DNA of 25,005 nucleotides. It comes from CAISIP01 sp043759735. GTDB lineage: Bacteria; Pseudomonadota; Gammaproteobacteria; Burkholderiales; Burkholderiaceae_C. The stretch covers positions 1 to 25,005 of the forward strand of contig JAYUQC010000190.1 in the NCBI GenBank assembly GCA_043759735.1. Reading direction: 5' to 3'. The notes under the pieces were generated by a model. That model was given only the letters and a program-made list of their open reading frames with translations, was not told the DNA's origin and did no database searches. Positions 7,350-15,809 of the stretch are shown one piece after another (positions within the stretch are counted from its first letter, which is position 1; every line of letters starts with the position of its first letter). Position numbers and translations under genes: made by a program.

Positions 7350-8858
7350 ATGCAAAACGGAACGCGCCTGGCAGCGGTCGATCTCGGCTCCAACAGCTTT
7401 CGACTCGAGATCGTCCGGTTGGACCATGGACACTTTGAACGCACCGAGTATCTGAAGGAGTCCATCCGCCAGGGTGCGGGCATGGACGCCGACCGCAATC
7501 TGAGCACCCTGGCGATGCAGCGCGGCTGGGATTGTCTTGCGCGGTTTGGCGAGCGACTCTCGGGTTTTGACCACTCCCAAGTGCGGGCAGTCGCCACCCA
7601 GACGCTGCGTGAGGCGCGCAACCGCGACACCTTTCTGGATCGCGCCAACCAGATCCTCGGATTTCCAATCGACGTGATTTCGGGGCGCGAAGAGGCCCGC
7701 CTGATCTACCAGGGCGTCGCCAAGCTGCTGCCGCAATCCTCCGAGCGTCGGCTGGTGGTCGACATTGGCGGGCGCTCCACCGAGATGATCGTGGGCCAGG
7801 GCGCCAACCCAGGGCGCATGGAGTCCTACCGGGTTGGCAGCATCGCCTGGTCAACGCGCTATTTTCCCAGTGGCCAGTTTTCCAAACGCGCGTTCCAAAT
7901 CGCCGAAATTGCCGCCAAGGCGGTGCTCGATCAAGCGCTGGACGCCTATGGCGCCGGCAAATGGGACACCGCCTATGGATCGGCCGGAACCATCGGCGCC
8001 GTCGGCGACATCCTGTCCGCTGCCGGGCTGGGCACTGGCGTCGTGACCCAGCAAGACCTGGACTGGCTGATTGGTCGGCTACTCGATGCCCAGACCGCGG
8101 ACAGGCTGCGGTTGCCCGGATTGAAGGAAGACCGGCGCACCATCATCGCCGGCGGTGTCAGTATTTTGCGAGCGATATTCGATCTGCTACGCATCGATCG
8201 GATGGTGACCGCCGACGGTGGCTTGCGTCACGGCCTGCTCAGTGACATGGTGGGCGGCGCCGGCAATCACTTTGACGTTCGAACGGCCTCGGTGCAGCGG
8301 CTGATGACCAAATTCGATGTGGATGCCGCACATGCAGGCCGGGTCGAGCAGGTCGCCATGGCACTTTTCGCGCAACTGATGGAACACCAGCCCGAGCAAT
8401 GCGGCGACGAGCGTGATCGCAACACCCGCAAGCTGCGCTGGGCCGCCCAGTTGCATGAAATCGGCGCCCATATTTCGCACAGCGACTACCACAAGCACGG
8501 CGCCTATATCCTGGACAACGCCGACGCGACCGGATTCGCGCTGGCCGAACTGCACCGGCTGAGCCTGCTGGTGCTGGGACACCGGGGAAAACTGCGCAAG
8601 CTCGATGCCGATTTCGACGACACGATACTGGTCCAGCAATTGCTGGCACTGCGACTGGCGATCATCCTGTGCCATGCGCGCCACGAACCCGACTTCTCGG
8701 GCCTGATGTTGTCACCCGATGCGCGGCAATCGCGTGGCTTTGTGTTGTCGAGCCGCGCGGGTTGGGCAGAAGCCTACCCGCAATCCGCACACCTGTTGCG
8801 TGAGGAAGTGCTGGCCTGGCAGAAGATGCCCTGGACGCTGACGCTGGCAGAAACCTAG
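7350..8858 (+). CDS. ppx: Exopolyphosphatase, Ppx/GppA family
   Basis: Ppx/GppA enzymes release phosphate from the ends of polyphosphate, or hydrolyse pppGpp. The 502-residue protein has the actin-like ATPase fold motifs: AVDLGSNSFRLEIV at the N-terminus, the second phosphate motif VDIGGRSTEMIVGQ near residue 135, and AYGSAGTIGAVGD. The last third is an HD-like helical domain with LRWAAQLHEIGAHISHSDYH. The length suits Ppx as well as GppA; the CYTH-CHAD neighbour and the nearby Pst operon favour Ppx. The ATG at 7350 gives the classic start. A weak extended -10-like TGGTATGCT lies just upstream, so expression may be partly independent. It is convergent with the DUF3482 gene. Confidence 0.9.
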   Translation: MQNGTRLAAVDLGSNSFRLEIVRLDHGHFERTEYLKESIRQGAGMDADRNLSTLAMQRGWDCLARFGERLSGFDHSQVRAVATQTLREARNRDTFLDRANQILGFPIDVISGREEARLIYQGVAKLLPQSSERRLVVDIGGRSTEMIVGQGANPGRMESYRVGSIAWSTRYFPSGQFSKRAFQIAEIAAKAVLDQALDAYGAGKWDTAYGSAGTIGAVGDILSAAGLGTGVVTQQDLDWLIGRLLDAQTADRLRLPGLKEDRRTIIAGGVSILRAIFDLLRIDRMVTADGGLRHGLLSDMVGGAGNHFDVRTASVQRLMTKFDVDAAHAGRVEQVAMALFAQLMEHQPEQCGDERDRNTRKLRWAAQLHEIGAHISHSDYHKHGAYILDNADATGFALAELHRLSLLVLGHRGKLRKLDADFDDTILVQQLLALRLAIILCHARHEPDFSGLMLSPDARQSRGFVLSSRAGWAEAYPQSAHLLREEVLAWQKMPWTLTLAET

Positions 8859-8921
8859 ACGGGGTGCCGCAGCGGGTCGCCATGGCGACGGCATACGGGT
8901 TGCAATGATTCAGGGCCCTAT

Positions 8922-10415
8922 TCACGCGCCAGCAGACGCATCGTCGGGCTGCAGGCGCTCCAGTGCCCCCGGATACAAGGTATCGAGGGCGGCTCGCGCC
9001 ATGTCGGCCATGAGTCGGGCCAGTGCGTCCGTGATGGCGATGGCGTTGGCGTTGGCGTCTGTGTCAGCGTCACGCATCTCCCATACCTCGTCCAGTGCTT
9101 GGGCATGGTCGGTGACCGTCTTGAGTGCCAGTTCGCGCCAGAACTCCGGGTAGATGCGTTGTTGCCACTCGCCACGCCCGCGCCCGTAGTGCGCTACCGC
9201 CAGATAACGCAGCACCGCAGCGCCGACCTGCTGGTGCAGAAAAGCCGGGTCCCAGCGGATCACCGTCTGCGATTTCCTGCGCAGCGTATTAAAACCACGC
9301 GCAACGCCGACACCACCGAATGCCCCGAGCACCGCGCCGGTCAACATGCCGGCGCCAAAGGACAATCCACCCAGGGCCAGGTCGGCAGCCACGCCGGTCA
9401 GCGCGCCAGACATCGCCCCACCGACCAGCGCCGCCTTGCTCTCGGCGACCGGCGCATCGACCCGCACGTCGTGCAGCACCTGCTCAATCACCTCGACGGC
9501 GGCCTTGCCCTCCAGCCCATGGATCGCGATCAGCTGCTGCAGGCTGTCCTGCAGGCCCGCCTCCAGGCGCCCGGCCATGACTGCCATGGCGGATGCCTGC
9601 GCCCCGGTCTCTTTGCCCCGCACCATGCCGGCCAGGCGCATGGCCATTTCCCGCATGCCGGTCGCAGGCAGGGGTTCATGATCGCATGCTGCCTGCGCCA
9701 GTGGCGTGGCCAGGACCCGCATCGCCTGCCCGAACTGCACCATCCGTCGTTCCCGCCATGCCAGCGACAGGCGCGCGAAGGCACCGCGCCGGGCCGGCTC
9801 CAGCACCGCATCGATACTGTCGAACAACGCGAATTCCTGAATCCAGCAGCGCGCGAACGCGTCCAGTGTCAACACCGACTGAACCTGCGGCCAATGCTGC
9901 AAATGGGTGCGCCAGCGGCTTTCGGCCTGGTCTTCCTCCGCGCGCGGCCGTCGTGCGCCGGTCTGGTTCAGCAACACGATGACGGGTTTACCGATCCATT
10001 CCAGCACCGACAATTCAGGCGCCAGGTAACCGGCATCCTGCGGCTCCTCGGCCGCGTTCACCAGATACAGCACCACATCCGCCTGCTCGCGGGTATTGCG
10101 CACTGCCAACTGGTTCAACCAGAACGTCTGGTCGCGAAACCGGTCCCATACCTGCGACATGAACCAGCCGATCGGGTTGCCCTGCTGGCGCAGCCGTTTG
10201 ACCAGGCGGGCGCTGTCACCAAATCCCGGCGTGTCCCACAACACCAGTTGATCGCCCTGCGGGGTGTCGATCAAGGGATAGGACGTCGACTCCAGCGTCA
10301 CATGCGCCGCGTCGCGCACCTCGCCGACCGTCTGCGACAGCAAAGTCCGGGCCAGCGTGGTCTTGCCGGCATTGGTATGCGAGATCAGCGAAAGGGCTAT
10401 CGTGACAGCAGACAT
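8922..10415 (-). CDS. DUF3482-type P-loop GTPase, membrane-associated
   Basis: The 497-residue protein carries an N-terminal GTPase domain (residues 1-200): P-loop ISHTNAGKTTLAR, where Ser replaces the usual first Gly, G3 motif LWDTPGFGD, and a degenerate G4, LLNQTGARRP, in place of NKxD. The middle is helical. Residues about 320-365 form a Gly/Ala-rich hydrophobic stretch (GGAMSGALTGVAADLALGG and on) that could insert into a membrane. The C-terminal part is a helical DUF3482 region of unknown role. Its ATG overlaps the stop of the upstream DUF2868 gene (TGATG), so the two are translationally coupled. The biological function is not known; GTP binding is likely, hydrolysis is inferred. Confidence 0.85.
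   Translation of the reverse strand: MSAVTIALSLISHTNAGKTTLARTLLSQTVGEVRDAAHVTLESTSYPLIDTPQGDQLVLWDTPGFGDSARLVKRLRQQGNPIGWFMSQVWDRFRDQTFWLNQLAVRNTREQADVVLYLVNAAEEPQDAGYLAPELSVLEWIGKPVIVLLNQTGARRPRAEEDQAESRWRTHLQHWPQVQSVLTLDAFARCWIQEFALFDSIDAVLEPARRGAFARLSLAWRERRMVQFGQAMRVLATPLAQAACDHEPLPATGMREMAMRLAGMVRGKETGAQASAMAVMAGRLEAGLQDSLQQLIAIHGLEGKAAVEVIEQVLHDVRVDAPVAESKAALVGGAMSGALTGVAADLALGGLSFGAGMLTGAVLGAFGGVGVARGFNTLRRKSQTVIRWDPAFLHQQVGAAVLRYLAVAHYGRGRGEWQQRIYPEFWRELALKTVTDHAQALDEVWEMRDADTDANANAIAITDALARLMADMARAALDTLYPGALERLQPDDASAGA
9035..9058. repeat. Short tandem hexamer repeat inside the DUF3482 gene
   Basis: Four head-to-tail copies of TGGCGA/T (9035-9040, 9041-9046, 9047-9052, 9053-9058) encode on the minus strand the low-complexity segment ANANAIAI near the protein's C-terminus. 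Slippage would add or remove two residues per unit without a frameshift. Confidence 0.75.
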
Positions 10416-11869
10416 CAGGCGGCGGGCGCAAAAAGGGCCGCATCCATAGCGGCGTCGGCGCTGGACAGGTCCGGCGTCGCAAGATCCACGAACGCCGGAA
10501 TGACATGCGCGGCGTGCAGCAGATCCCGCCAGGCGACACGCCGCAGCTCGACGCGTTGTGGATCGTCAACAGCCCTGGCTTTGAAACTGGTTTCATCCAC
10601 CAACACCAGCAGCGGCTGGGCCGCAGACGCTTTTGCAGCTGCCGCGATGGCAAACGCGCCGTGCGCTTCACGCTCCGGCGTGGCGGCCAGGTTGAACAGC
10701 AGCACGATCGGCCCCGGCTCGGCCGATAGATCCTTCAGCCAGGAATCGTCGTCATCACCATAGGCTGCCGGCGTCGCGATCCGGATCGACGCCGTGCCTC
10801 CGACCAGGCGCGCAAGCAGGATTTCCAGACCAGCCACGGCCGCGGGCGTCGGCGTATAGGCATACGGCACGACCTGCACCGGATTCGGAGCGACATGAAA
10901 TCCGCGCAGCATACGGCGGAAATAGGGTTGTTCGAGTGGCATTGACAGGGCGCGGACACACCGGCGCTCCTGCCACGCAGCGACGACCGCCAGCAACAGA
11001 CGCGGCAGCACCACCCATGCCAGCATCGACAGCGCCAACAGATGCAGCCAGGGCGCCGCGTTTTCAGACCCTGGCGCGCGCATCGCAGCAATGCGCTCCA
11101 GATCCGGCAATCGCATGCCGCCCAGCCCGGCAACAGGCGCCAGCACCATGGTCAACAGCGACTGCACCGCGGCCGGATCGAGGAACGTGCTCTCCCAGCT
11201 GGCGCGGTATTCAAGCACCATGCCACGCAGATAGAGTCCGGCGATAACGCCCAGCGCCAGCGCCGCCGCGGCCAGGTGCAGTATGCGCGCCGCCCGCGCC
11301 TGGTACAGCGGCGCCGCCATACGGGCCCACTCAACGGCGATCGTGGCGACCCACGAAGCTGACGGACCTGCGCGGTGACGCGAGCGCATTCTTCGCAGAT
11401 CCGTGCCCAGGTAGGTCACCAGCGTGCGCAGCGGATCGATGCCGCGCCGCGCCGTGTCTCCCAGCAAGGGCGCTGCAAACAGGGCCAGATACACCAGCAG
11501 ATTCCATACCAGCAGCAACAGCACAGGCGGCGCCAGCACATTGATGCGCTGGGCGCTGCCCACCCGGTCCGCCAGCAGCCCGGCCGCAAACGCAGCGGCG
11601 ATGATCACGGTGCCGACCCAGGGCCGCCAAGCCAGGGCGCGCAGCGCCCCTGACAGGCAGGCCACGCGTTCATGCAGGCGCTCGAGCGCCAGACGCGCCC
11701 GCTGCGCAACGAACTGCGCGCAAGCACCGGCCTCGCCTACCGTGGCAGCGGCCGCGTGGCTGGCCCATGCGCGGTCTGCATCGGTCCAGATGGCGCGGTC
11801 GCGGTCCGCCGTCTCGACCACCCGCACAGCGACCATGTTCAGCGCGTCGGCTTCAGTCATGCCGACCAT
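10415..11869 (-). CDS. DUF2868 membrane protein, partner of the DUF3482 GTPase
   Basis: The protein has about 484 residues. Four hydrophobic segments look membrane-spanning: VGTVIIAAAFAAGLLA near residue 83, VLAPPVLLLLVWNLLVYLAL, ILHLAAAALALGVIAGLYL, and a stretch with LLALSMLAWVVLPRLLLAVV. The C-terminal 150 residues look soluble, with alpha/beta-like strands such as PGPIVLLFNLA and LLVLVDETSF. No enzymatic motif is certain. Starts at 11869 (ATG) and 11860 (ATG) are both possible; the family-typical beginning MTEADALNMVAVRVVE favours either over the TTG at 11920. The stop overlaps the next gene's start by one base. I infer a membrane anchor or channel-like partner of the GTPase; the actual role is unknown. 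Confidence 0.8.
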   Translation of the reverse strand: MVGMTEADALNMVAVRVVETADRDRAIWTDADRAWASHAAAATVGEAGACAQFVAQRARLALERLHERVACLSGALRALAWRPWVGTVIIAAAFAAGLLADRVGSAQRINVLAPPVLLLLVWNLLVYLALFAAPLLGDTARRGIDPLRTLVTYLGTDLRRMRSRHRAGPSASWVATIAVEWARMAAPLYQARAARILHLAAAALALGVIAGLYLRGMVLEYRASWESTFLDPAAVQSLLTMVLAPVAGLGGMRLPDLERIAAMRAPGSENAAPWLHLLALSMLAWVVLPRLLLAVVAAWQERRCVRALSMPLEQPYFRRMLRGFHVAPNPVQVVPYAYTPTPAAVAGLEILLARLVGGTASIRIATPAAYGDDDDSWLKDLSAEPGPIVLLFNLAATPEREAHGAFAIAAAAKASAAQPLLVLVDETSFKARAVDDPQRVELRRVAWRDLLHAAHVIPAFVDLATPDLSSADAAMDAALFAPAA

Positions 11870-11941
11870 CGATTGCCGCCATTGCCATTGCCACTGCGCA
11901 CACACTGGTCCGTCGGACAACCGCGAACCGATCCACCCGGA

Positions 11942-12634
11942 TCAAGCCGGCTCCATGCCATGGCGACGCTTGCACGCGTCCGCCGACGGACTGGCCAGGA
12001 AATCAAGCAAGGCCCGCGCAGGACCAATGCGGGCACTGTTGGCCGCCACGGCAGCCGAAAAAAGCGTGATGTGCTGGATCGCCGGGGGCAAGGGTCCGAG
12101 TACGTCGATACCGGGTGCACCGAGCAACTCGCTCAGTTGCTGAAACCCCAGTTCGACATCACCCTGTGCAACCAGCGTGGCTACTGGAACGCCCGGCGGC
12201 GCCTGCACGACGCGCGATGCGACCTGCTGCGCAATACCCCAGCGCTCGAACAGCGCCACCAGGTATTTGCCGCTGGGACCCGTCGAATAACCGAGCGTCG
12301 CAGCAGCAAGCACCGCGCGACGGACCGCGTCTGGCGACCCGATATCGGGTCGCGCGCGCCCGCTGCGCACGGCAATGCCCATGCCGGACCGCGCAATGTC
12401 GATCCGGCTATTGGCGCGCAAGCGGCCATCGGTCACCAATTGATCGATGGCATTGGATGCCAGCACCACGACATCCACCACCTCGCCTTCCTGGATCCGC
12501 CGCGCGACGTCGACCCCGCCCGCGCTCGCAAGTAGCACTGCGTGCGACGTGCTGCTGGTGAACGCGTCAACCAGTTCGGACAACAAGGTCCGGGTTGCCA
12601 TGGAGGACAACATCGTCAGGGGATCAGCGCTCAC
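11942..12634 (-). CDS. ModA-like solute-binding-fold protein without signal peptide
   Basis: The 230-residue protein has the periplasmic-binding-protein type 2 fold of the ModA class: LLSSMATRTLLSELVDAF at the start, then GEVVDVVVLASNAIDQLV, and DVELGFQQLSELLGAPGI near residue 165. ModA proteins bind molybdate or similar oxyanions, but this one has no visible signal peptide and no ModB or ModC nearby, so cytoplasmic sensing or an unknown ligand is possible. I choose GTG at 12634 because GAGGAG lies six bases upstream; internal ATGs at 12613 and 12601 are alternatives. It is 72 bases upstream of the DUF2868 gene on the same strand and may share its transcript. Confidence 0.72.
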   Translation of the reverse strand: MSADPLTMLSSMATRTLLSELVDAFTSSTSHAVLLASAGGVDVARRIQEGEVVDVVVLASNAIDQLVTDGRLRANSRIDIARSGMGIAVRSGRARPDIGSPDAVRRAVLAAATLGYSTGPSGKYLVALFERWGIAQQVASRVVQAPPGVPVATLVAQGDVELGFQQLSELLGAPGIDVLGPLPPAIQHITLFSAAVAANSARIGPARALLDFLASPSADACKRRHGMEPA

Positions 12635-12640
12635 ACATCG

Positions 12641-12646
12641 CTCCTC
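12641..12646 (-). promoter_or_regulatory. Ribosome binding site supporting the GTG start of the ModA-like gene
   Basis: GAGGAG on the minus strand lies six bases before GTG at 12634. A nearer ATG (12639-12637) is out of frame and closes after four codons, so the GTG is the likely start. Confidence 0.55.
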
Positions 12647-12876
12647 GCAAACAACTACGACCTACGGCATCCCGGTGGCTGGCATCGCGCGGGATCGCCG
12701 GCGCAGGTGGGCCGCCTGCGGCTTTCCTGAACCGACCCGGGTCGTTATCGATTATCGGGGCTTGGTGCGATGGGAAGCGTGGTCGCTCAACGCGCCGTGC
12801 GCACCGCGCTGCAGGGGTGTCTGATCGTGCCGGCACACACCATAGACGCGTCCCAACACGACGCGACGACCCTGTG

Positions 12877-14661
12877 TCAGGCACCGGACGGCTGTCGTCG
12901 CGGCAATCCAGCCAGGTAAAGCCCTTCGAAGTAGCGCAGGCGCACCGCCGGGTCGATGCCGACAAACAGCCGGTCGTAGAACGACTCCGAAAAGTCCGGC
13001 TGCATCACAAGCAAGCGATCCAGTGCCGACGACGCCTCTCCAAGTCGTCCCAGGTTACCCAGGATGGATGCCCAATTGGCATAGACCCAGAACGTGGCCG
13101 TCTGGTGCCGCGTGGCCGCTTTCGCCAGCGGCTCGGCCGCGTCAAAGCGACCCAGCGCCGCCAGCGTATTGGCGTGCATGGTCTGAATACCCCAGATCAA
13201 CGGGCCGATCGGGCTGAGCCGTGCAGCTGTCTCGAAACCGGACAAGGCCTGCTGATGGTGTCCGCTGAGGAACCGGACCGATGCCAGCACATAGTGTGCC
13301 AGCGAAAAGCTGGGATTCAAGGCTACCGCAATCTCGAGTTCCGTCATGGCCGATGGATAGTCGCCCTGGCCGGCCAGGACGCGCCCGAGCACCAGATGCG
13401 CCACCGGGTCTTTTTCGTCGATGGCCAACGCCCGCAGCGCACCATCACGCGCCAGCGCCTGCGCCTGCTGCGGCTCCTCGAAGGCCTGGTGCGAACCGGT
13501 GAAGTGGCTGTAGGCCAGGAAAGCATGGGCAGCGGCGAACTGAGGGTCCAGCGCGATCGCCTCGGCAAACAGGCGCTGCGCCTGCGCGCTGGATTCCTTG
13601 CTATATTGCCAGTAGTGCCACAGTCCGCGCTGGTACAGATCCCAGGCTCCCAGGTGCTCGATCGGCTTGCGCCGCGCGCGCTCCTGCTCGGCCTTGGAAA
13701 GCTGCGGTTCGATCGCGCCGGCAATGGTCAGGGCGATCTCGTCCTGCAACTGCAGCACATCGGCCAGTTCGCGGTCGAATCGTTCGGCCCACACATGGTT
13801 ACCGCTCGTCGCGTCGATCAGTTGCGCCGAAATCCGGATCCGGGAGCCGCTCCTGCGCACGCTGCCGTCGACGACATGGCGCACGCCCAGCTCGCGGCCT
13901 ACCAGGCGCACGTCCGGCGAACGCCCCTTGTAGGAAAAGGAGGAGTTGCGCGCAATCACCATCAGCCAACGGTAGCGAGACAGCGCCGTCAGCAGGTCTT
14001 CAGCGATGCCGTCGGCAAAATAGGCCTGGTCCGGATCGCTGCTGAGGTTCTGGAACGGCAGTACGGCGATCGACGGTTTGTCCAGTACGGCCTGCGCGGC
14101 ATGATCCAGCACGCTATCGAGGGCCTCACGCTCGTCACGGACCCACCGGAAGGCGCGCACCGGATGGGTGATGTTCTTCACCCGTTGCTCACCCAGGTCG
14201 TCAAATCGAACGTTGATCTTGCCACGCACGGCGCCCTGCACGGCGTCCGAAATCGTGATTCCACCCGGCTCGGCCAATGCCTCCAGACGCGACGCGATGT
14301 TCACGCCATCGCCATACACCGTGCCGTCGGCTTTCTCCATGACGTCGCCCAGGTGCACGCCGATCCGAAACTGCATCTGCTGGCTTTGCGGCAACGCGCG
14401 TGCGTCTGCGTTGAGTGCTTTTTGCACCGCATGCGCCGCCTCAACCGCGCCAGTCGCCGCGTCAAATACAGCAAACACGGAATCGCCGACCATGTTCATG
14501 ACGCGCCCCTGGTGCGCCTCGATCTGGGTCTTGAATACGAAACGCGCGGCTTCCAGTGCCAGCATCGTGGACTGCTCATCCATCTGCATCAGACGCGAAT
14601 ATCCGGTCACATCCGCCGCCAGGATGGCTGCAAGTCGTTGCCTGACACTGGATTCGGTCAT
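12877..14661 (-). CDS. Class III nucleotide cyclase with TolB-like and TPR regions
   Basis: The 594-residue protein has an N-terminal class III cyclase domain (residues 9-190). Metal-binding aspartates fit D17 (in ILAADVTGYSRLM) and D60 (in NMVGDSVFAVF); the transition-state pair fits N121 and R125 in YGDGVNIASRL. The base-selecting lysine of adenylate cyclases is replaced by N56, and the partner aspartate by T114. Residues about 210-330 are a TolB-N-like domain (KPSIAVLPFQNLSSDPDQAY), and the rest consists of TPR helices, probably for protein contacts. No membrane helix is seen. Product is probably cAMP, but base choice is not fixed by sequence. The ATG at 14661 is preferred over a TTG at 14697. 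It is divergent from the dehydrogenase gene across 221 bases in which I see no clear promoter. Confidence 0.85.
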   Translation of the reverse strand: MTESSVRQRLAAILAADVTGYSRLMQMDEQSTMLALEAARFVFKTQIEAHQGRVMNMVGDSVFAVFDAATGAVEAAHAVQKALNADARALPQSQQMQFRIGVHLGDVMEKADGTVYGDGVNIASRLEALAEPGGITISDAVQGAVRGKINVRFDDLGEQRVKNITHPVRAFRWVRDEREALDSVLDHAAQAVLDKPSIAVLPFQNLSSDPDQAYFADGIAEDLLTALSRYRWLMVIARNSSFSYKGRSPDVRLVGRELGVRHVVDGSVRRSGSRIRISAQLIDATSGNHVWAERFDRELADVLQLQDEIALTIAGAIEPQLSKAEQERARRKPIEHLGAWDLYQRGLWHYWQYSKESSAQAQRLFAEAIALDPQFAAAHAFLAYSHFTGSHQAFEEPQQAQALARDGALRALAIDEKDPVAHLVLGRVLAGQGDYPSAMTELEIAVALNPSFSLAHYVLASVRFLSGHHQQALSGFETAARLSPIGPLIWGIQTMHANTLAALGRFDAAEPLAKAATRHQTATFWVYANWASILGNLGRLGEASSALDRLLVMQPDFSESFYDRLFVGIDPAVRLRYFEGLYLAGLPRRQPSGA

Positions 14662-14882
14662 CGGATCGTGCCTCGCCGCACCGCGCCCACCGGGCAACGG
14701 AGTTTGCTACAGAGTCGAATCATAGGGGAATGCAGTAGCTCTGGCAAAGCGCCCCAGGCGCGTGCCGACAACCCGCAGCGCAATGCCGGACGGCGTGGGC
14801 GCACAGGTCGGCTGGAACCGATCCAAGGCAGAATGCTTGCTGGACAGGACTGCAGCATAAAACTATGGACGGGATAACAGAC

Positions 14883-15779
14883 ATGCAACACATCGGATTT
14901 ATCGGCGCATCCGGCCTTATGGGCCACGGCATTGCCAAGAACCTGCTGGCCAAGGGTTTCACGCTGTCCCTGACCGTGCACCACAATCGCGAACGGGTCG
15001 TCGATCTGCTCGCAGCCGGGGCGTTGGAGGCCCGCGCTCCCGAGGCCTTGCGTGACTGCGATGCGGTGATGCTGTGCGTCACCGGAACGCCGCAGGTCGA
15101 GGAATGCCTGCTGGGTGAACGTGGCCTGTTGGCAGTAGCCAAGTCCGGCATGGTCGTGATCGACACCTCGACCAGCGAACCGGAATCCACCCAGCGCCTG
15201 GGTGCCCTATGCGCTTTGCGCGGTGTCGCGCTGGTCGATGCGCCGCTGGCCCGCTCAGCGCCGGAAGCCGAACTCGGAAAGCTCAACACCATGGTGGGCG
15301 CCGCGCCGGAGGTTTTCGCGCGGATCGAGCCCATCCTCAAGGCTTATTGCGAGAACATTTTCCATGTGGGTGGCCCCGGCGCAGGGCACACCGTCAAGCT
15401 GCTGAACAATTTTGTTGCACAGGCAATCTGCACTGCCACCGCCGAGGCGTTTGCGGTCGGCGCCAAGGCCGGTGTCGACCTGCGCCAGTTGGTCAAGGTG
15501 GTATCGGCCGGCGGCGTCAACTCCGGCCTGTTCCAGGCCATGGCCAAGACCCTGGACGGCGATTTCACGGGCTTGAGCTTCGAACTCGACAATGCCCGCA
15601 AGGATGTGCGCTATTATGGCCATCTGGCCGAACTGCTGGTGGTACCCGCGCCGGTCGGTCAGGCGGTGCACCAGAGCCTGCTTATCGCGTCATCACTGGG
15701 TCACGGGGCCAAGTTCGTACCGGCCCTGGTGACCGCCCAGGAGCAACTCTGCGGCGCGAAAATTACACCGGTCATGTGA
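14883..15779 (+). CDS. NAD(P)-dependent oxidoreductase, 3-hydroxyisobutyrate dehydrogenase-like
   Basis: The 298-residue protein belongs to the beta-hydroxyacid dehydrogenase superfamily. The Rossmann start is HIGFIGASGLMGHGIAKNLL, with GxxGxxG spacing in place of the common GxGxxG. The substrate-binding signature is DTSTSEPEST, and the catalytic lysine lies in GAGHTVKLLNNFVAQ near residue 170. Such enzymes oxidise 3-hydroxy acids such as 3-hydroxyisobutyrate or tartronate semialdehyde relatives; the substrate cannot be told here. The ATG at 14883 gives the normal N-terminus with GGGAT upstream; an ATG at 14865 would add six residues. It stands alone on the plus strand and is convergent with the GNAT gene. 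Confidence 0.85.
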   Translation: MQHIGFIGASGLMGHGIAKNLLAKGFTLSLTVHHNRERVVDLLAAGALEARAPEALRDCDAVMLCVTGTPQVEECLLGERGLLAVAKSGMVVIDTSTSEPESTQRLGALCALRGVALVDAPLARSAPEAELGKLNTMVGAAPEVFARIEPILKAYCENIFHVGGPGAGHTVKLLNNFVAQAICTATAEAFAVGAKAGVDLRQLVKVVSAGGVNSGLFQAMAKTLDGDFTGLSFELDNARKDVRYYGHLAELLVVPAPVGQAVHQSLLIASSLGHGAKFVPALVTAQEQLCGAKITPVM

Positions 15780-15809
15780 CCCGAGTGTCGACGGCAAGAG
15801 CCCCAGGCA

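Noticed and set aside
7740..7800. Gly-to-Arg change in the Ppx motif DIGGRSTE
   Set aside because: As I recall, this variant is common in Burkholderiales Ppx proteins and does not indicate inactivation.
8876..8889. Perfect palindrome GTCGCCATGGCGAC between ppx and the DUF3482 gene, considered as a terminator
   Set aside because: The stem would be only five pairs around CATG with no T-run on either strand.
9099..10763. 554-codon open frame on the plus strand opposite the DUF3482 and DUF2868 genes
   Set aside because: Its composition is typical of an antisense frame, it has no recognisable domain, and it spans a junction between two real genes.
12635..12876. Palindromic CGACCCGGGTCG and other GC repeats in the gap before the ModA-like gene
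   Set aside because: They are short, GC-driven and not arranged with clear promoter elements; I see no supported operator here.
12595..14877. 760-codon open frame on the plus strand opposite the cyclase gene
   Set aside because: It is a high-GC antisense shadow with Arg/His/Gln-rich composition and no domains; the minus-strand cyclase-TolB-TPR protein explains the region.
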